From assembly GCF_003233655.1 (NCBI RefSeq), contig NZ_CP029830.1:337001-401000 (forward strand): DNA of 64,000 nt, in the 5' to 3' direction. Positions 53,125-62,826 of the stretch are shown one piece after another. Position numbers and translations under genes: made by a program. Source of the stretch: Azospirillum ramasamyi. GTDB lineage: Bacteria > Pseudomonadota > Alphaproteobacteria > Azospirillales > Azospirillaceae. The stretch's first letter is position 1. Each line of letters begins with the position of its first letter. The notes under the pieces are model-generated. The model was not told the origin of the DNA. It did not search any database and worked only from the letters and a program-made list of their open reading frames with translations.

Positions 53125-56100
53125 TCACGCTCCCACGATCTTTTCGACGTTCACGAGGAACGCCTTGTATTCGGGCGTCTGTGTGTTGCAGTCGCCCACG
53201 GCCGGCGGCAGCGTGTTGGACAGGTAGCCCTTGCGCGCCACCGTCTCCCATCCCCAATGCAGGGGAATGCCGATCTGGTGGACGGTCTTGCCGCTCACCG
53301 TCAGCGCCTTGACGCGCTTGGTGACGACCGCCTTCGCCTTGATGAAGCCGCGCTTGGAGCTGACCTTGACCGTGTCGCCGGTCCGGATGCCCTTCTCGCC
53401 GGCCAGCGTCTCGCCGATCTCCACGAACTGCTCGGGCTGGGCGATGGCGTTCAGCGCCACGCTCTTGGTCCAGAACTGGAAATGCTCGGTCAGACGGTAG
53501 GTCGTACCGACATAGGGGAACTGGTCGTGGGTGCCGAGCCGCGCCTTGTCGGCGGCGAAGATGCGCACCGCCGGGCTGGTGACCACCTTCGGGTGCAGCG
53601 GGTTGGTGCCCAGCGGGCTTTCCATCGGCTCGTAATGCTCGGGGAACGGGCCGTCCACCAGCTTGTCGGTGGCGAACAGCCGGCCGACGCCCTCCGGGTT
53701 CATGATGAAGGGATTCATGCCGCTGCCCGGCGCCGCGTCGATCTTGAAGTCGGGCACGTCGGCGCCCGCCCACCGCTCGCCGTTCCAGGCGATCAGCGTG
53801 CGCTTCGGATCCCACGGCTTGCCCGCCGGGTCGCAGGAGGCGCGGTTGTAGATGATGCGGCGGTTGGCCGGCCACGCCCAGGCCCAGCCCGGCGTGTTGC
53901 CGAGACCGGAGTCGGAGTTGTCGCGCCGCGCCATCTGGTTGCCCGCCTGGGTCCAGCAGCCGGCGAAGATCCAGCAGGCCGACAGGGTGGAGCCGTCGTC
54001 CTGCAGCAGCGCGAAGCCCGGAAGCTGCTCGCCCTTGCGTGCCAGGAACTTCGTCGGATCCTTCGGATCGGGGATGTCTGCCAGCGCCCGGCCGTTCAGC
54101 TCCTTCGCCAGCTCCTCCGGCGTCGGCTCGAGCGGGTTCCTGTAAGGCCAGGACAGGTTCAGGACCGGCTCCGGCGCCTTGCCGCCTTCCCGCCGGTAGA
54201 GGTCGCGCAGCGCGACGAACAGCTCGGCGATGATCTCCTGGTCGGTCTTGGCCTCGCCCGGCGGGTTGGCGCCCTTGTAGTGCCATTGCAGCCAGCGCGC
54301 CGAATTGACGATGGCGCCGTCCTCCTCGGCGAAGCAGGTCGACGGCAGGCGGAACACCTCGGTCTTGATGCTCGCGGTGTCGACGTCGTTGATCTCGCGG
54401 TGGTTGCGCCAGAAGGATGCCGTCTCGGTGGCGATCGGGTCGATCACCACCATGTATTTCAGCTTGGAGAAGCAGGCGGCGGTCTTGCGCGCGTCGGGGA
54501 AGGAGGTCAGCGGGTTGAAGCCCTGGACGATCAGGCCGTTGACCTTGCCGTTGTGCATCAGGTCCATGACCTGGAGCACGTCGTACATCTTGTCCCACTT
54601 GGGGATCCAGTCATAGCCCCAGTCGTTCTCCCTGGTGGCGGCATCGCCCCAGAACCACTTCATCAGGCTGACGAAGAACTTCGGCGTGTTGCTCCAGAAG
54701 TTCAGCTGGCCGGGCTGCTGCGCCTTCGGCGTCGTCCTGGCGACGTAGTCGGCGAAGGTCGGGTGCGCCTTTTCGTTCGGCAGCGTCAGATAGCCGGGCA
54801 GGCTGGTGGACAGCAGGCCGAGGTCGGACAGGCCCTGGATGTTGGAATGTCCGCGCAGCGCGTTGACGCCGCCGCCGGGCATGCCGATGTTGCCCAGCAG
54901 CAGCTGGATCATCGCCATGGTGCGGATGTTCTGGGCGCCGACCGTGTGCTGCGTCCAGCCCAGCGCGTAGAGGATCGTGCCGACCTTGTCGCGCGCCGAG
55001 GTTTCGCCCAGATAGCGGCAGACCGTCAGAAAGCCGTCCTTCGGGCTGCCGGTCAGGTCGGCGACGACCTCGGGCGTGTAGCGCGCGTAATGGGCCTTCA
55101 TCAGGTTCCACACGCAGCGCGGATGCTGGAGCGTCGGGTCGGTCCTGGCGTTGCCGGCCTCGTCGAACGCGTAGTTCCAGCTCTTGCGGTCGTACTGCCC
55201 CTTGGCCGGATCGAAGCCGGAGAACAGGCCGTCCTCGAAGTCGAAGCCATCGTCGACGATGTAGGAGGCGTTGGTGAACGCCTTCACATACTCCCACTGG
55301 ATCTTGTCGTTGGCGATCAGCCAGTTGATGACGCCGCCCAGGAACACGATGTCGGAGCCGGCGCGGATCGGGACGTATTCGTCGGCCACGGCGGCGGACC
55401 GGTTGAAGCGCGGATCGACCACGACGATCCGGGCGCCCTTCTTCTTCGCCTCGATCGCCCACTTGAAGCCGACCGGGTGCGCCTCCGCCGGGTTGCCGCC
55501 CATGATCAGGATGAAGTCGGCGTTGGAGATGTCCACCCAGGTGTTGGTCATGGCGCCGCGCCCGAAGGTGGCGGCCAGCGCCGACACGGTCGGGCCGTGG
55601 CAGACGCGGGCCTGCGCGTCGGTGCCGACGATGCCGAGCGAGCGCATGAACTTCTGCGTCAGGATGCCCGTCTCGTTCGACGAGGCCGAGGCGGTCAGCA
55701 TCGCCGTCGACACCCAGCGGTTCACCGGCACGCCCTGCTCGTTCCTGACGACGATGTTGGCGTCGCGGTCGTCCTTCATGTGGCGGGCGATGCGCTCCAC
55801 CGCCTCATGCCACGAGATGCGCGTCCATTCGCTGCTGCCGGCCTCGCGCACCTCCGGGTATTTGAGGCGGTTGGGGCTGTGGACGAAGTCCAGCAGGCCG
55901 GCGCCCTTGGGGCAGAGCGAGCCGCGGCTGACCGGATGGTCGGGATCGCCCTCGATGTGGACGATCTCCGCCTTCGCGTTCTTGGCGCCGTCGCCCAGGC
56001 TGTACATCAGCAGGCCGCAGCCGACCGAGCAGTAGGGACAGGTGTTGCGGATCTCCTTGGCGCGGGCCAGCTTGAACTGCCTCACCTCCGCCAGCGCGGC

Positions 56101-56187
56101 GGCCGGCAGGAACCCCAGCGCCGCAACGCTGGAGGCGGCGATCCCCCCAGCCGTTACCTTCATGAATTGCCGCCGACTGACCTGCAT
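53125..56187 (-). CDS. Formate dehydrogenase alpha subunit, molybdenum bis-MGD, Cys type
   Basis: A 1020-residue catalytic subunit close in length to E. coli FdnG. The N-terminus [20 protein letters not shown] has a twin-arginine signal, so it is exported folded and faces the periplasm. [13 protein letters not shown] with SLCPKG binds a [4Fe-4S] cluster. The active-site block is [19 protein letters not shown], with Cys at residue 196 where E. coli has selenocysteine; the codon is TGC, so no selenium machinery is needed. It oxidises formate to CO2. GGGGAGGAACC precedes ATG 56187, and a sigma-54 type promoter lies about 40 bases upstream. Confidence 0.95.
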   Translation of the reverse strand: MQVSRRQFMKVTAGGIAASSVAALGFLPAAALAEVRQFKLARAKEIRNTCPYCSVGCGLLMYSLGDGAKNAKAEIVHIEGDPDHPVSRGSLCPKGAGLLDFVHSPNRLKYPEVREAGSSEWTRISWHEAVERIARHMKDDRDANIVVRNEQGVPVNRWVSTAMLTASASSNETGILTQKFMRSLGIVGTDAQARVCHGPTVSALAATFGRGAMTNTWVDISNADFILIMGGNPAEAHPVGFKWAIEAKKKGARIVVVDPRFNRSAAVADEYVPIRAGSDIVFLGGVINWLIANDKIQWEYVKAFTNASYIVDDGFDFEDGLFSGFDPAKGQYDRKSWNYAFDEAGNARTDPTLQHPRCVWNLMKAHYARYTPEVVADLTGSPKDGFLTVCRYLGETSARDKVGTILYALGWTQHTVGAQNIRTMAMIQLLLGNIGMPGGGVNALRGHSNIQGLSDLGLLSTSLPGYLTLPNEKAHPTFADYVARTTPKAQQPGQLNFWSNTPKFFVSLMKWFWGDAATRENDWGYDWIPKWDKMYDVLQVMDLMHNGKVNGLIVQGFNPLTSFPDARKTAACFSKLKYMVVIDPIATETASFWRNHREINDVDTASIKTEVFRLPSTCFAEEDGAIVNSARWLQWHYKGANPPGEAKTDQEIIAELFVALRDLYRREGGKAPEPVLNLSWPYRNPLEPTPEELAKELNGRALADIPDPKDPTKFLARKGEQLPGFALLQDDGSTLSACWIFAGCWTQAGNQMARRDNSDSGLGNTPGWAWAWPANRRIIYNRASCDPAGKPWDPKRTLIAWNGERWAGADVPDFKIDAAPGSGMNPFIMNPEGVGRLFATDKLVDGPFPEHYEPMESPLGTNPLHPKVVTSPAVRIFAADKARLGTHDQFPYVGTTYRLTEHFQFWTKSVALNAIAQPEQFVEIGETLAGEKGIRTGDTVKVSSKRGFIKAKAVVTKRVKALTVSGKTVHQIGIPLHWGWETVARKGYLSNTLPPAVGDCNTQTPEYKAFLVNVEKIVGA

Positions 56188-56226
56188 GGTTCCTCCCCGG
56201 TGAGCGGTGTTCCGGCCGCCCCCAAG

Positions 56227-56241
56227 GCATGTTCCGTGCCA
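56227..56241 (-). promoter_or_regulatory. Sigma-54 type promoter of the fdh operon
   Basis: On the minus strand TGGCAC (56241 to 56236), five bases, then ATGC (56230 to 56227) matches the -24/-12 pattern TGGCAC-N5-TTGC, with the invariant GG and GC exactly 12 bases apart. It lies about 40 bases before the alpha-subunit ATG, giving a leader of about 28 bases. Confidence 0.75.
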
Positions 56242-56296
56242 GCGTGGAAAAGCCTTCAAATCCTGTGGTTTTCTGACAATGCCACATAAGGCTTAG

Positions 56297-56331
56297 GGAC
56301 ATTCTGTCCGGGGCGGAGGGACAGAATGTCC
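56297..56331. promoter_or_regulatory. Two palindromic activator sites upstream of the sigma-54 promoter
   Basis: GGACATTCTGTCC (56297-56309) and GGACAGAATGTCC (56319-56331) are exact reverse complements of each other, and each is itself a GGACA-N3-TGTCC palindrome. Their centres are 22 bases apart (about two helical turns) and 60-95 bases upstream of the promoter core, the usual layout for NtrC-class activators. Confidence 0.75.
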
Positions 56332-56440
56332 AGACCGGGGTTGGGTCCATCGCCGGCCGGCCCCGCAAAAGGCCGTTCCCGGCGACTTGTACGGATTTTG
56401 CAGCAGGCGGTGTATGCAACCTCACGAATGACGGCCTCCG

Positions 56441-57373
56441 ATGTCCCAGCACCGCCACGCTCCCGCCGCCGACACCTCCGCAACCATCAGCGCGGCGATG
56501 GCCGAAGCCATGGCCGCCGCCGGCCTGGAGCCCGGCCGGTCGCCCTCCCCCGTGCGCCCGCCGCGCGCAGACCTGCTGTTCCGGCATCGCGCCGAGCGTC
56601 TGCGCAGCCTCGCCGCCGGCCACCGGCTGTCCTCCTGGCTGGCCTTCATGTCCCAGCTGAGCGATGCCCAGCACGCGCTGGCGTCGATCCCGGTGGAGGC
56701 TCCGGCGGCGCCCGGGACGCGCTGGCTTCCCGACCTCGAGGGGTTGCGGGACCGGCTGCGCGGCACGCTGCCGGCGACGGCGGAGAGCGCGCTGGCGGAT
56801 TTGCCTTGGGGCGACACGGAGTCGCTGAACGCCACCGCCGCGCGCCTGCTGACCGGAAAGGCGCGGCAGGAGGACATCGGCGGCGCACCCTTCATCGTCG
56901 CCGCCCTGCAAATCGCCTGGACCCGCCATGCCGCCGGTTTGGAAGCCGGTGCGGTCGCCGCGTCGGCGGTGGCCGGCCACTGCCCGGTTTGCGGCGGCGC
57001 GCCGGTCGCCGGCGCGATCCACACCGGGACGGAGATCGGCGGGCTGCGCTACCTGCATTGCGGCCTCTGCCACACGGCGTGGCACCATGTCCGCAGCGCC
57101 TGCGTGGCCTGCGGGGAGGGCAACCGCATCGAGCTGCGGCTCATCGAGGCGGGGGACGCTTCGGGCGGCGGGTCCGGCGATCCGGCGCGCGCCGAGACCT
57201 GCGAGACCTGCAACAGCTACCTGAAACTGTTCCTGATGGAAAAGGCCCCCGGCCTGGACCCGGTGGCCGACGACCTCGCATCCTTCGCCCTCGATATTCT
57301 GGTCGGCGACGAGGGCTTCCGGCGGATCGGCGGCAATCCCTTCCTGGCCCAGGCGGGAGAGCAGGCGGACTGA
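56441..57373 (+). CDS. fdhE: Formate dehydrogenase accessory protein FdhE
   Basis: A 310-residue FdhE, a rubredoxin-like zinc/iron protein needed for assembly of respiratory formate dehydrogenases. Four C-x-x-C pairs are visible: CPVCGG, CGLCHTAWHH, CVACGEG and CETCNSYLKLF. The N-terminal half is helical, as in the family. It is transcribed away from the fdh operon across the control region with the two palindromes. A clear ribosome site before ATG 56441 is lacking, so the exact start is less sure. Confidence 0.9.
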   Translation: MSQHRHAPAADTSATISAAMAEAMAAAGLEPGRSPSPVRPPRADLLFRHRAERLRSLAAGHRLSSWLAFMSQLSDAQHALASIPVEAPAAPGTRWLPDLEGLRDRLRGTLPATAESALADLPWGDTESLNATAARLLTGKARQEDIGGAPFIVAALQIAWTRHAAGLEAGAVAASAVAGHCPVCGGAPVAGAIHTGTEIGGLRYLHCGLCHTAWHHVRSACVACGEGNRIELRLIEAGDASGGGSGDPARAETCETCNSYLKLFLMEKAPGLDPVADDLASFALDILVGDEGFRRIGGNPFLAQAGEQAD

Positions 57374-57458
57374 CCGGCGGTAAGCGCCGCGACTGCGGCC
57401 CCGCAGGCCCATGCCTGCGAAGGCAAGCGGCCGGACGGCCGCGCCCGCCGTCTGAGGG

Positions 57459-57494
57459 CGAGCGTAAAGTCCGATGCGTCAGACTTTACGCTCG
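57459..57494. terminator. Hairpin between convergent fdhE and sensor kinase genes
   Basis: A perfect 13-base inverted repeat (57459-57471 with 57482-57494), 10-base loop, between two converging genes. It can serve as a terminator in both directions, although a strong T-run is absent. Confidence 0.65.
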
Positions 57495-57500
57495 ATGATA

Positions 57501-59648
57501 TCAGCCCTCGCGGAACAGGATGGAGGGAGATGCCGGTTCGCCGGACCGCTCGGCGAACCCGGCTTTCCGGCGCAGCGTTACGGTGAAGGTGGTCCGCACG
57601 CCGGGCCGGCTTTCGACGGTGATGTGGCCGCCCTGGCGCTGGACGATGGCGAAGCTGATCGACAGGCCCAGCCCCGTCCCCTCCGACTTCTTGGTGGTGA
57701 AGAAGGGATCGAAGACACGGCAGAGGCAGTCGGGCGCGATCCCGTGACCGGTGTCATGGACGGACAGGGTGACGCCCTCCCTGCAATCTCCCCCGCCGTC
57801 TCCCGGTCCATCCTCCGGGAACAGCGTGTCGCTGGTCTCGATGGTCAGCGTGCCGCCGTCCGGCATGGCCTGGACGGCATTGACCATCAGGTTGACCAGC
57901 ACCTGCTGCAATTCGCCCCGGCTGATCTCGACCCGGACCTTCGATGCGAGGTTGGTTTCCACCGCGATGCGGCGGCGGCCCATGGTGTGGCGGGTCAGCA
58001 GCAGGCAGTCGAAGACCACCGCGTTGACGTCGATCGGCTCCGCCTGCCCGGCATAATCGCCCGGCCGGGCGAATTGAAGCAGCTTGGCGATGATGGTCTG
58101 GATGCGGCGGGTCTGCTCGTCGATCAGGCGGATTTCGTCCTTCACCGGCGCCGCGGCGTCGCCCAGCACTTCGCGGAGGAGATCCAGATTGCCTTGGATC
58201 ACGGCGACGGGGTTGTTGATCTCGTGGGCGACCCCGGCGGTCAACTGGCCGATGGCGGCCAGCTTCTCGCTCATCACCAGCTGGCGGCTGGCCTGCTGGA
58301 GCGTGGCGTTGGCGCTTTCCAGCTCGGCCGTGCGTTCGGCGACCTTGCGGTCGAGATCTTCGGCCGACCGTTGCAGATCCAGTTGGCGGGCCGCCAGGGA
58401 GTTCAAAAGCTGGTCGAAGGCCCGCGACAGCCGCCCGAGTTCGTCCCGGCTCCGGCTCGGCCCGGCGCGCGCCGTCCCGTCGCCCGCCTCGATGGCGGCG
58501 ATGACCCGGTTCATCCGCTCCAGCGGCCGGAAAATGGCCTGGGCGAAGCGCAGGTCGGCCAGGGTTCCGAGCGCGGAGACCACCAGGAACGCCAGGACCA
58601 GCCCCGCCATGGCACGGTAGAGCGCGTCCTGCAACGGCGCTTCCAGGAAGCCGACATAGAGCATTCCGATGCGCCGCCCCGCGGTGTCGAGCAGCGGCTC
58701 GTAGCCGGAGACATAGGTGTGGTCCACCACGAAGGCGGAGCCCAGCCACACCCTGCCCTCGCCCATCACCCGGCGGTACACCGCCGCCGACGCCCGCGTG
58801 CCGAGCGCCCGCTCCCCCTCGAACAGGCGGACGTTGGTGGCGATGCGCGTGTCGTTCAGGAACAGCGTGGCGGTGCCCTGGCTGCCCAGCGGCAGCGACG
58901 CCTCCTGATAGACGACGGTGTTGATGCGGTCCACGATGGCCTGGCTGCCGTTGAGCAGCATGCCTGCCTCCAGGACGCCGAGCAGATCCCCGTCAAGCCC
59001 GAAGAGCGGCACGGCGGCGTGGATGGTCAGCGCGCGATCCTCCACGGTTCGCCCGGTGGAGGCGGCGTTGCGGGTCGGCACCAGCGGAATGAGGACACGG
59101 GCCGGCAGGGACGGATCGATGGCGGCAAGATGCTCCGGGGACAGCACGTCCAGCCCATGGGTGCCGGCGCCCTCCAGCGCCGACCGCACCACCGCCCAGC
59201 CGGAACGGTCGGAATCCGCCGCCCGGGCGCCCGCCCGAACCCGGCCCTGCGGATCGAGCAGCAGCAGGAAGTCGAGCCCCTGCCGGCGCGCGGTATCCTC
59301 CAGCAGCGCTTCCAGCCCGCCGTCTTCCCGCCGGTCCACTTCCCGCCGGTCCAGCGCCAGGGCCAGCCGGTGCGACGCGGCAAGCGCCGCCAGCCCGTCG
59401 CCGACCGTGGCCTGCACCCGGTCGAACACCTGCCGCGCGGTGCCCAGGTCGGCGCTGACCTTGTTGATCAGCAGCTGGTTGTAGCCCTGGGTGCCCCAGT
59501 ACCAGACGATCAGCAGCAGCGCCGGCATTCCCAGCAGCAGCGGCGCCAGGACCAGCGCCAGCAGCTTGTGGCGAACCGATCCCGTGAAGGGTGTCAGGCG
59601 CTCGTCCAGCGCGGCGCGCAGGCGGCTCAGACGCCCCATTCGGCCCAT
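57501..59648 (-). CDS. Sensor histidine kinase with periplasmic Cache-like domain
   Basis: A 715-residue membrane kinase. A first membrane helix (LLALVLAPLLLGMPALLLIVWYW, about 30-50), a large periplasmic region of about 290 residues of double-Cache type, a second helix near 345 (AMAGLVLAFLVVSALGTLA), a HAMP linker (RPLERMNRVIAAIEAGDGTAR), a coiled coil, and a kinase core follow. H-box is GVAHEINNPVAVIQGNLDLL, N-box LQQVLVNLMVNAVQAMP, G1 VHDTGHGIA, F-box DPFFTTK, G2 GTGLGLSIS. The start is ATG 59648 or 59639, overlapping the regulator stop. It should phosphorylate the NtrC-class regulator. The ligand is unknown, perhaps formate or a related acid. Confidence 0.9.
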   Translation of the reverse strand: MGRMGRLSRLRAALDERLTPFTGSVRHKLLALVLAPLLLGMPALLLIVWYWGTQGYNQLLINKVSADLGTARQVFDRVQATVGDGLAALAASHRLALALDRREVDRREDGGLEALLEDTARRQGLDFLLLLDPQGRVRAGARAADSDRSGWAVVRSALEGAGTHGLDVLSPEHLAAIDPSLPARVLIPLVPTRNAASTGRTVEDRALTIHAAVPLFGLDGDLLGVLEAGMLLNGSQAIVDRINTVVYQEASLPLGSQGTATLFLNDTRIATNVRLFEGERALGTRASAAVYRRVMGEGRVWLGSAFVVDHTYVSGYEPLLDTAGRRIGMLYVGFLEAPLQDALYRAMAGLVLAFLVVSALGTLADLRFAQAIFRPLERMNRVIAAIEAGDGTARAGPSRSRDELGRLSRAFDQLLNSLAARQLDLQRSAEDLDRKVAERTAELESANATLQQASRQLVMSEKLAAIGQLTAGVAHEINNPVAVIQGNLDLLREVLGDAAAPVKDEIRLIDEQTRRIQTIIAKLLQFARPGDYAGQAEPIDVNAVVFDCLLLTRHTMGRRRIAVETNLASKVRVEISRGELQQVLVNLMVNAVQAMPDGGTLTIETSDTLFPEDGPGDGGGDCREGVTLSVHDTGHGIAPDCLCRVFDPFFTTKKSEGTGLGLSISFAIVQRQGGHITVESRPGVRTTFTVTLRRKAGFAERSGEPASPSILFREG

Positions 59649-61027
59649 TTCCGGTCGAGCGTCTTGCGCGATACGCCCAGCAGGGCGGCCGCCCTCGCGC
59701 GATTGCCGCCGCAGCCGGCCAGCACAGCCAGGATGTGGCGCTTCTCGACTTCGGCCAGAGTCTGCCCGCCCGCCCCGCCATCGCCCTCCTGGGCAGCGCA
59801 CACCGACAGCCCCAGATCCTCCAGCGGAAACTCCCCGAACAGAAGCGCCCGCTCCACGAGGTTGCGCAACTCGCGCACGTTGCCCGGCCAGGAGTAGGCG
59901 ACCAGCGCCGCCTCGAGCGACGCGTCGATGTCCAGCGGGGGAACGCCCAGACGCAGAGACAGCACCCCCATGAAGCGCCGCGCCAGTTCCACCACGTCGT
60001 CGCCCCGCTCGCGCAGCGGCGGCACGCGCAGGGTCATCACGGCGAGCCGGTAGAACAGGTCCGCCCGGAAGCGGCCGGCGGAAACCTCCGCCTTCAGGTC
60101 GCGGTTGGTTGCCGCCACCACGCGCACGTCCACGGGAAGCTCCTGCTCCCCGCCCACGGGACGGACGCGGCGCTCCTCCAGGACGCGCAGCAGCTTCGAT
60201 TGCAGCGCCAGCGGCAGCTCCCCGATCTCGTCCAGAAACAGCGTGCCGCCATGGGCATAATAGAACAGGCCCTTGCGCGCCTCCTTGGCCCCGGTGAAGG
60301 CGCCGCGCAGATGGCCGAACAGCTCCGCCTCCACCAGATCGGCCGACACGGCGGCGCAGTTCAGTGCCACGAAGGGCCGGTCGGCGCGGTGCGAACGGGT
60401 GTGCAGGGCGCGCGCCACCAACTCCTTGCCGACACCGGACTCCCCTTCGATCAGCACGGTGGACGGCGACGGGGCGACCCGTTCGATGAGCGCCCGCAGG
60501 CGGGCGATGGCCGCCGACCGGCCGACGATCTCGTCGGTGGCGCCCCGCCGCTTGGCCAACTGCCGCCGCAGGACGAAGTTCTCGCGTTGAAGGCGGGTGC
60601 GCTCCACGCAGCGGCCGATGGCGCTGACGATCTGCTCCACGCGAAACGGCTTCAGGATCAGATCGGCCGCCCCGGCCCGCAGCGCCTCTATCGCGGTGTC
60701 GATGTCGGCGAAGGCGGTGATCAGAATCACATCTCCACCGAATCCCGCCCCCTGCAGCTCCTTCAGCCAGTCGAGGCCCGACCGCCCCGGCAGAGCAATG
60801 TCGAGGACGATCAGATCGACGCAGTGCCGTTCCAGATGAAGGGCGGCCTCCTCGGCGCTGCCCGTCGCGGTGACGTGCCAGCCGCGCCGCTCCAGGCTGC
60901 GCGACAGGAAGTTGCGGATGCCCTCCTCGTCATCAACGATCAGCACGGATGGCGCGGGGGCCGACTCCTCCTTCGCGCCGGCGGATGGGACGGCATCTTC
61001 GTCGCGCGGGAGAGGATCGGTCGGCAT
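59627..61027 (-). CDS. NtrC-class sigma-54 dependent response regulator
   Basis: A 466-residue activator. The receiver domain (about 27-140) has VLIVDDEEG, the phospho-acceptor Asp 76 in [10 protein letters not shown], and ILKPF with its Lys. The AAA+ domain has [17 protein letters not shown] (Walker A), [15 protein letters not shown] with the sigma-54-contacting GAFTGA loop, and [11 protein letters not shown] (Walker B). The C-terminal Fis-type HTH ends [25 protein letters not shown] in two steps. It overlaps the sensor gene. The sigma-54 promoter and palindromes before the fdh operon, about 4.7 kb away, are its likely target. Confidence 0.93.
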   Translation of the reverse strand: MPTDPLPRDEDAVPSAGAKEESAPAPSVLIVDDEEGIRNFLSRSLERRGWHVTATGSAEEAALHLERHCVDLIVLDIALPGRSGLDWLKELQGAGFGGDVILITAFADIDTAIEALRAGAADLILKPFRVEQIVSAIGRCVERTRLQRENFVLRRQLAKRRGATDEIVGRSAAIARLRALIERVAPSPSTVLIEGESGVGKELVARALHTRSHRADRPFVALNCAAVSADLVEAELFGHLRGAFTGAKEARKGLFYYAHGGTLFLDEIGELPLALQSKLLRVLEERRVRPVGGEQELPVDVRVVAATNRDLKAEVSAGRFRADLFYRLAVMTLRVPPLRERGDDVVELARRFMGVLSLRLGVPPLDIDASLEAALVAYSWPGNVRELRNLVERALLFGEFPLEDLGLSVCAAQEGDGGAGGQTLAEVEKRHILAVLAGCGGNRARAAALLGVSRKTLDRKWAEWGV

Positions 61028-61137
61028 GCTCGGATTCAGCGCTCGGCGGACAGGGATATGCCTTTTCGATCATATCGACCGGTCATGACGATTCCAGAAA
61101 TTTGCGCTCTCTACCCCAGCGACAAAAGCGCCCCCAT

Positions 61138-61161
61138 CGCTATGATGGAATCATCACAACG
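61138..61161. promoter_or_regulatory. Candidate molybdate-responsive operator before modA-like gene
   Basis: CGCTATGATG and CATCACAACG are inverted with two mismatches across a 4-base spacer, 17 bases before the ModA-like start. The shape recalls ModE/Mop boxes (CG-T-T-A-T-like arms), but the match is by eye only. It overlaps the place where repression would act. AGGAAGGACTGAGGA serves as ribosome site. Confidence 0.4.
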
Positions 61162-61178
61162 ATAGGAAGGACTGAGGA

Positions 61179-62000
61179 ATGACCCGTTGGTTTCGCCGCT
61201 CGACCCAGGCGGCAGCGGCAATAGCGATGGCGATGCTGGGAGTGACGGCCACGGCGCAGGCGGAGCCGGTGAAGGTCTACGCGGCCGGCAGCCTGAAGGC
61301 GGTCATGACGGAGATCGGCAAGGCGTTCGAAGCGGCGCAAGGCACAGCGATGGCCGGCACCTTCGGCGCCTCCGGCCTCCTGAAGGAGCGGCTGGAGAAG
61401 GGCGAGGCGGCGGACGTGTTCGCGTCGGCCAACATGGAGCACCCGCAGGCGCTGCAGAAGGCCGGCGTCACCGGACCGGTGCGGGCTTTCGCGCGCAACA
61501 CGCTCTGCGCGCTCGCCAAACCGGAGCTTGCGGTCGGCACCGACACGCTTCTCGACCGCATGCTGGACCCGGCGGTGCGGCTCGGCACCTCGACGCCGAA
61601 GAGCGACCCGGCCGGCGATTATACCTGGGAGCTGTTCGGCAAGGCCGAAGCGCTGCGGCCCGGCAGTGCGGCGGCTCTCGACGCCAAGGCGCTGAAGCTG
61701 GCCGGCGGGCCGCAGAGCGAACAGCCGCCGGAAGGGCGCAACACCTACGCCTGGCTTATGCAGCGCGACAGCGCCGACCTGTTCCTCACCTACTGCACCA
61801 ACGCCCGGCTGGCCGTCCGGGAATTCCCCGCACTGAAGATCGTCATGGTGCCCGAGCCCCTCTCGGTCGGCGCCGAATACGGGATCGCGGCGGTCGGGCG
61901 GGGCGATGCGGCGCGCGGACAGGCCTTCGTCGATTACGTGCTCGGCCCGGACGCGCAGTCGATCCTTTCCCGTCACGGGTTCCAATCCCCAGCCCCCTGA
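61179..62000 (+). CDS. Molybdate-binding ABC transporter periplasmic protein, ModA-like
   Basis: A 273-residue binding protein. MTRWFRRSTQAAAAIAMAMLGVTATAQAEPV is a Sec signal peptide with cleavage after AQA. VYAAGSLKAVMTEIGKAFE is the ModA opening with the oxyanion-binding Ser, TFGASGLLKERLEKGEAADVFASAN carries the second Ser and the family block, and PAGDYTWELF the later one. It binds an oxyanion such as molybdate or tungstate. No modB or modC gene adjoins it; a FecCD-type transporter does, in convergent direction. It may be a stand-alone ModA-type protein serving formate dehydrogenase assembly. Confidence 0.83.
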   Translation: MTRWFRRSTQAAAAIAMAMLGVTATAQAEPVKVYAAGSLKAVMTEIGKAFEAAQGTAMAGTFGASGLLKERLEKGEAADVFASANMEHPQALQKAGVTGPVRAFARNTLCALAKPELAVGTDTLLDRMLDPAVRLGTSTPKSDPAGDYTWELFGKAEALRPGSAAALDAKALKLAGGPQSEQPPEGRNTYAWLMQRDSADLFLTYCTNARLAVREFPALKIVMVPEPLSVGAEYGIAAVGRGDAARGQAFVDYVLGPDAQSILSRHGFQSPAP

Positions 62001-62031
62001 GCCGGCCACCCTGAACCGGCCCCCGTCGCCG

Positions 62032-62826
62032 TCAGCCCCGCGGGTGCAGCCCGCGGGGCACGCAGACGCGCATGCCCGTATCGCCGACCGGCAGGACGTC
62101 CACCTCCGCGCCGTACACCTCGCGCATCATCTCCGGGGTGATGACTTCCACGGGCGGGCCGAACCGGGCAAGCCGGCCGTCGTGCAGCAGGGCCACGCGG
62201 TCGGCGACGGCGAAGGCCTGCTCGGGATGGTGGGTGGAGAAGACGACCGCCAGGCCGCCTTCGTCGGCCAGCCGGCGCACCTGCTCCAGCACGCGCAGCT
62301 GATTGCCGAAATCGAGGCTGGCGGTCGGTTCGTCGAGCACCAGAACGCGCGGCGCCTGGGCCAGCGCCCGCGCGATCAAGGCCAGCTGCCGCTCGCCGCC
62401 GCTGATGCGGAGCCAGTCGCGCCCGGCCAGATGCGGGATGCCGAGACGCTCCAGCGCCGCCCCGGCGGCGGCATGGTCAGCGGCGGACGGGGCGGCGAAG
62501 GGGCCGCGGTGAGCGGTGCGGCCCATCAGAACCATCTCGCTCACGCTGAAGGGGAACTGACCGGCGCCGGCCTGCGGCACATAGCCGAAGGCCAGCGCGC
62601 GGCGGCGCGGATTCCAGCCGCCGACATCCTCGCCATCGACGCGGATGCGGCCGCCGCGCGGCGGGAGCAGGCCGAGGATCGTCTTGAACAGCGTCGTCTT
62701 GCCGCCGCCGTTGGGTCCGAGCAGGCAGAGCACCTCCCCCGCCGCCACGGCGAAGCCGACACCGGCGCCGACCGTCCGCTCGCCATAGCCGAAGGCCAGA
62801 TCCTCGACGGCAAGCCGCGCGCTCAC
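62032..62826 (-). CDS. ABC transporter ATP-binding protein, FecE/BtuD/MolC type
   Basis: A 264-residue ATPase. LLGPNGGGKTTLFKTILGLL is Walker A, ISGGERQLALIARALAQ the signature, VLVLDEPTASLDFGN Walker B with the catalytic Glu, and VFSTHHPEQA the switch His. The start is GTG 62826, overlapping the permease stop (GTGA). The class serves iron-siderophore, cobalamin, haem and molybdate importers. It works with the permease upstream. Confidence 0.9.
   Translation of the reverse strand: MSARLAVEDLAFGYGERTVGAGVGFAVAAGEVLCLLGPNGGGKTTLFKTILGLLPPRGGRIRVDGEDVGGWNPRRRALAFGYVPQAGAGQFPFSVSEMVLMGRTAHRGPFAAPSAADHAAAGAALERLGIPHLAGRDWLRISGGERQLALIARALAQAPRVLVLDEPTASLDFGNQLRVLEQVRRLADEGGLAVVFSTHHPEQAFAVADRVALLHDGRLARFGPPVEVITPEMMREVYGAEVDVLPVGDTGMRVCVPRGLHPRG

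Noticed and set aside
53002..56289. A plus-strand open frame of 1095 codons antisense to the formate dehydrogenase alpha gene.
   Set aside because: No recognisable motif, composition typical of antisense of a GC-rich gene, and the minus-strand gene is certain.
57474..59897. A plus-strand open frame of 807 codons antisense to the sensor kinase gene.
   Set aside because: It mirrors the kinase codons and shows no family motifs.
62001..62031. Short hairpin GCCGG/CCGGC between the ModA-like and ATPase stops.
   Set aside because: A five-base stem in GC-rich DNA is expected by chance, and no T-run follows.
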